The notes under the pieces: generated by a model
Database searches by the model: none
What the model saw: only the letters and a program-made list of their open reading frames with translations
What the model was told of the DNA's origin: nothing
DNA from: a bacterium
Lineage (GTDB): Bacteria; Patescibacteriota; Microgenomatia; Levybacterales; UBA12049
Length of the DNA stretch: 7,962 nucleotides
NCBI GenBank assembly: GCA_021784535.1
Contig: JAJYHW010000085.1
Span: 44,130-52,091, forward strand
Reading direction: 5' to 3'
Made by a program: the position numbers and the translations under genes
In this document: one piece after another, positions 6,236 through 7,962 of the stretch
How positions within the stretch are numbered: position 1 is the first letter of the stretch
Layout: each line of letters starts with the position of its first letter

Positions 6236-7414
6236 ATGGCAACATTTCAAAGAACTAAACCACATGTAAATATCGGAACAATTGGTCATGTCGATCACGG
6301 CAAGACCACGACAACCGCTGCTATTACTACCGTTCTTGCAAAGAAAGGTATGGCTCAAGCTAAAAAATATGAAGATATCGATAACGCACCTGAAGAAAGA
6401 CAACGCGGCGTTACTATTAACATCTCACATCAGGAATATGAGACAGAAAAACGTCACTATGCACACATTGACGCTCCGGGTCACGCAGATTACATCAAAA
6501 ACATGATCACAGGCGCGGCACAGATGGATGGAGCAATTTTGGTTGTTTCAGCACCTGACGGTCCGATGCCGCAAACTCGTGAACATATCCTTTTAGCTCG
6601 CCAGGTAGGTGTTCCCGCAATTGTTGTTTTCCTTAACAAATGTGATATGGTACAGGATGCAGAGCTTCTTGATCTTGTTGAGATGGAAGTGCGCGAACTG
6701 CTTACCAAGTATCAATATCCAGGAGACAAAATTACAATTGTTCGTGGATCAGCATTGAAGGCATTGGAGGGCGATCCAGAAGCTGAGAAGCAAATACTTG
6801 CGCTTATGGATGCAGTTGACAATGATATTCCCACACCGGAACGCGCACTTGATAAGCCATTTTTGATGCCTGTTGAAGACGTTTTTTCAATTAAGGGTCG
6901 CGGGACAGTGGTAACAGGAAGAATTGAAAGAGGAGTTGTTAAAGTAAACGAGCAGGTTTCGATCATAGGTTTGGAAAAAAATAAAGAATCAGTTGTTACT
7001 GGAGTTGAGATGTTTAAAAAACAACTTGATGAAGGACAGGCAGGTGACAACGTCGGTCTTTTGCTTCGAGGTATTGAAAAATCAGATGTTGAAAGAGGTC
7101 AAGTTATTGCAAAGCCAGGCAGCGTCACTCCTCATACAGAATTTGAGGCTGAGGCATATGTCTTAACCAAAGAAGAGGGTGGTCGTCACACACCATTCTT
7201 TAAGGGATATCGTCCGCAGTTTTATATCAGAACGACAGATGTTACTGGAAATGTTACTCTTCCTGATGGCGTTGAAATGGTCATGCCGGGAGACACAACA
7301 AAAATGACAGTTAAGCTTATTGTTCCGGTTGCTCTGGAAGAGGGTCTTCGATACGCAATTCGTGAAGGTGGTAGAACAGTTGGAGCTGGCGTTATTACCA
7401 AAATAATAAAATAA
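6236..7414 (+). CDS. tuf: Elongation factor Tu (EF-Tu)
   Basis: A 392-residue GTPase that delivers aminoacyl-tRNA to the ribosomal A site. The G motifs are complete: GHVDHGKT (17-24), RGVTI (57-61) with switch I Thr60, DAPGH (79-83) with catalytic His83, NKCD (134-137) and GSALKAL (171-177). The two beta-barrel domains follow, including GGRHTPFF and the closing IREGGRTVGAG. Ala80 stands where many bacterial EF-Tu proteins have Cys (DCPGH). Positions often linked to kirromycin resistance look wild type (Gln in RQVGVP, the Gly of GGRHTPF, Ala in YAIREGG). The ATG at 6236 gives the expected N-terminus and has no Shine-Dalgarno sequence. Two promoters lie upstream, and the stop codon is built into the stem of a terminator. 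rpsJ follows 88 bp later. fusA is upstream but separated by three genes, unlike the usual fusA-tuf adjacency. Confidence 0.98.
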   Translation: MATFQRTKPHVNIGTIGHVDHGKTTTTAAITTVLAKKGMAQAKKYEDIDNAPEERQRGVTINISHQEYETEKRHYAHIDAPGHADYIKNMITGAAQMDGAILVVSAPDGPMPQTREHILLARQVGVPAIVVFLNKCDMVQDAELLDLVEMEVRELLTKYQYPGDKITIVRGSALKALEGDPEAEKQILALMDAVDNDIPTPERALDKPFLMPVEDVFSIKGRGTVVTGRIERGVVKVNEQVSIIGLEKNKESVVTGVEMFKKQLDEGQAGDNVGLLLRGIEKSDVERGQVIAKPGSVTPHTEFEAEAYVLTKEEGGRHTPFFKGYRPQFYIRTTDVTGNVTLPDGVEMVMPGDTTKMTVKLIVPVALEEGLRYAIREGGRTVGAGVITKIIK

Positions 7415-7437
7415 TCCCGATCTAATCGGGATTTTTT
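7413..7437 (+). terminator. Intrinsic terminator of tuf
   Basis: AATCCCGAT (7413-7421) and ATCGGGATT (7425-7433) form a perfect 9-bp stem with a CTA loop, continuing into a run of six T (7432-7437). The stem begins inside the tuf TAA stop codon, so ribosomes finishing tuf would cover the left arm. In the reverse direction the stem is followed by an AT-rich but interrupted T tract, so weak bidirectional action is possible. Confidence 0.85.
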
Positions 7438-7466
7438 ACTTTTTTAGAGAGATCTTTAACCAGTCT

Positions 7467-7472
7467 GGAGGG
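7467..7472 (+). promoter_or_regulatory. Shine-Dalgarno-like GGAGGG set far upstream of rpsJ
   Basis: GGAGGG is the best anti-16S match near rpsJ, but it ends 30 nt before the ATG, too far for direct use. A 15-nt hairpin (7473-7487) starts immediately after it. Folding would shorten the path to about 15 nt, the principle known from phage T4 gene 25, where a hairpin lies between Shine-Dalgarno and start. Whether it is used here is inference. The bases directly before the ATG hold no Shine-Dalgarno sequence. Confidence 0.3.
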
Positions 7473-7487
7473 CCCGATTAAATCGGG
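7473..7487 (+). repeat. Second CCCGAT-N3-ATCGGG palindrome, in the rpsJ leader
   Basis: CCCGAT-TAA-ATCGGG matches the core of the tuf terminator (CCCGAT-CTA-ATCGGG, 7416-7430) at 13 of 15 positions, and both are followed by ATT. Unlike the first copy it has no T-run and sits 15 nt before the rpsJ start, so it is not a terminator. It could be an RNA regulatory stem, a processing site or a protein-binding palindrome. Confidence 0.7.
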
Positions 7488-7502
7488 ATTGAAACAAAAA
7501 TT

Positions 7503-7811
7503 ATGGCAAAAGGAAGAATCAGAGTAAGATTAAAAAGCTACGACGCGCGAGTCTTGGACTCATGTTGTCAGCAAATTCTTGACTCGGTTATCAGAACAGG
7601 AGCTAAAGTAATTGGACCGGTTCCACTTCCCACTGACAGATCAGTGTATGCTGTTAATAAGTCACCGTTTATTGATAAAGATGCACGGGATCATTTTGAA
7701 ATTCGTATTCACAAGCGGTTAATTGATATTGTTTCACCGACAGACAAAACCATTGATAGCTTAACAAATTTAGCATTACCAGCCGGAGTTGATGTAGAGT
7801 TGAAGATGTAG
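7503..7811 (+). CDS. rpsJ: 30S ribosomal protein S10 (uS10)
   Basis: A 102-residue protein matching bacterial uS10 over its full length: IRVRLKSYD (6-14) at the N-terminus, RTGAKVIGPVPLPT (31-44) in the long loop that reaches into the 30S head, SPFIDKDARDHFEIRIHKR in the middle and PAGVDVELK at the end. In many bacteria S10 (NusE) also joins NusB in antitermination complexes. Classically it opens the S10 operon, followed directly by rplC. Here the stop is followed by about 100 nt of structured DNA and a strong terminator, with no rplC in view. No promoter is visible between tuf and rpsJ, so its mRNA probably depends on read-through of the tuf terminator or on a promoter type I cannot recognise. 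Loop length is conventional, with no insertion or truncation. Confidence 0.97.
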   Translation: MAKGRIRVRLKSYDARVLDSCCQQILDSVIRTGAKVIGPVPLPTDRSVYAVNKSPFIDKDARDHFEIRIHKRLIDIVSPTDKTIDSLTNLALPAGVDVELKM

Positions 7812-7850
7812 ATGCCCAATACAAGTAAACATTACTCAATGTATGATTGA
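7812..7850 (+). other. Possible 12-codon micro-ORF after rpsJ
   Basis: An ATG touches the rpsJ stop codon (TAGATG) and opens a 12-codon frame (MPNTSKHYSMYD) ending at TGA. A terminating ribosome could re-initiate here. A second micro-ORF (7857-7886, MPKLRGYPV) ends inside the GC-rich hairpin downstream. Neither has a Shine-Dalgarno sequence. They are noted as possible leader peptides, with chance the leading alternative. Confidence 0.15.
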
Positions 7851-7869
7851 TTAAAAATGCCGAAGCTTA

Positions 7870-7912
7870 GAGGCTACCCCGTTTAGAGGGGCTCAATTCA
7901 CATTTTGTGAAT
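7870..7912 (+). other. Two consecutive hairpins between rpsJ and its terminator
   Basis: The first stem pairs CCCC (7877-7880) with GGGG (7888-7891), and GAG (7870-7872) with CTC (7892-7894) across a four-nt bulge. The second pairs ATTCACA (7896-7902) with TGTGAAT (7906-7912) around a TTT loop. With the terminator stem that follows, they make three stacked hairpins in about 67 nt, more than simple termination requires. This may be a structured 3' end protecting rpsJ mRNA, or a leader RNA for the gene beyond the window. Confidence 0.5.
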
Positions 7913-7915
7913 CAT

Positions 7916-7941
7916 AAGATAGCCAAAGGCTATCTTTTTTT
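7916..7941 (+). terminator. Strong intrinsic terminator after rpsJ
   Basis: AAGATAGCC (7916-7924) and GGCTATCTT (7928-7936) form a perfect 9-bp stem with an AAA loop running straight into seven consecutive T (7935-7941). It would end transcription about 130 nt after the rpsJ stop, or act as an attenuator for a downstream gene beginning outside the window. The upstream GGCTA at 7872-7876 could compete for the left arm, but with only five pairs. Confidence 0.85.
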
Positions 7942-7962
7942 GTTGTTATACATTTTATTACA

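Noticed and set aside
181..7811. UGA reassignment to glycine, as in some CPR lineages
   Set aside because: None of the annotated genes contains an in-frame TGA and glycine uses ordinary GGN codons. All complete genes end in TAA or TAG, but that alone does not show reassignment.

Overview
This is a moderately AT-rich window with eight protein genes, two of them incomplete or re-started relative to the longest reading frame. It most likely comes from a small-genome bacterium of the Candidate Phyla Radiation (Patescibacteria, Microgenomates-like). That assignment is an inference from several things together: type IV pilus genes pilN/pilO next to fusA, a translation-factor cluster opened up by envelope genes, very tight gene packing, few Shine-Dalgarno sites, and start codons placed only 6-7 nt behind a -10 box. 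The standard genetic code fits: no gene needs an in-frame TGA read as an amino acid.

Layout. Positions 1-1403 carry a leftward type IV pilus operon: pilN, then pilO (TAATG overlap), then a third small single-membrane-segment gene that runs off the left edge. Its promoter lies back to back with the promoter of fusA (EF-G, 1633-3768, rightward), which has a leader of about 115 nt rich in TTTTGAG-type repeats and able to fold. Three accessory genes follow: a PIG-L family zinc deacetylase (3815-4489, rightward), an isoprenylcysteine-methyltransferase-type membrane protein (4470-4904, leftward, its 3' end overlapping the deacetylase), and a membrane-anchored GH18-type glycoside hydrolase (4961-6040, rightward). 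Then come tuf (EF-Tu, 6236-7414) and rpsJ (ribosomal protein S10, 7503-7811). The window ends in a 150-nt structured stretch closing with a strong intrinsic terminator.

How the genes relate. fusA, tuf and rpsJ are the remains of the classical str/S10 arrangement and serve translation elongation and the 30S subunit. rpsL and rpsG are not beside fusA here. The pilus genes encode the inner-membrane alignment module of a type IV pilus. The deacetylase and the GH18 protein could both act on N-acetylated glycans, but no shared operon ties them together.

The most interesting signals are regulatory rather than new protein families. Four genes (deacetylase, methyltransferase, GH18, tuf) have a TATAAT/TATACT box 6-7 nt before the start codon, predicting leaderless mRNAs. 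tuf also has a near-consensus upstream promoter followed by a small attenuator-like hairpin. A pair of near-identical CCCGAT-N3-ATCGGG palindromes brackets the tuf-rpsJ spacer, the first a terminator and the second without a T-run, and their arms can pair in alternative ways. I see no insertion sequence, CRISPR array, tRNA, rRNA or obvious foreign DNA.
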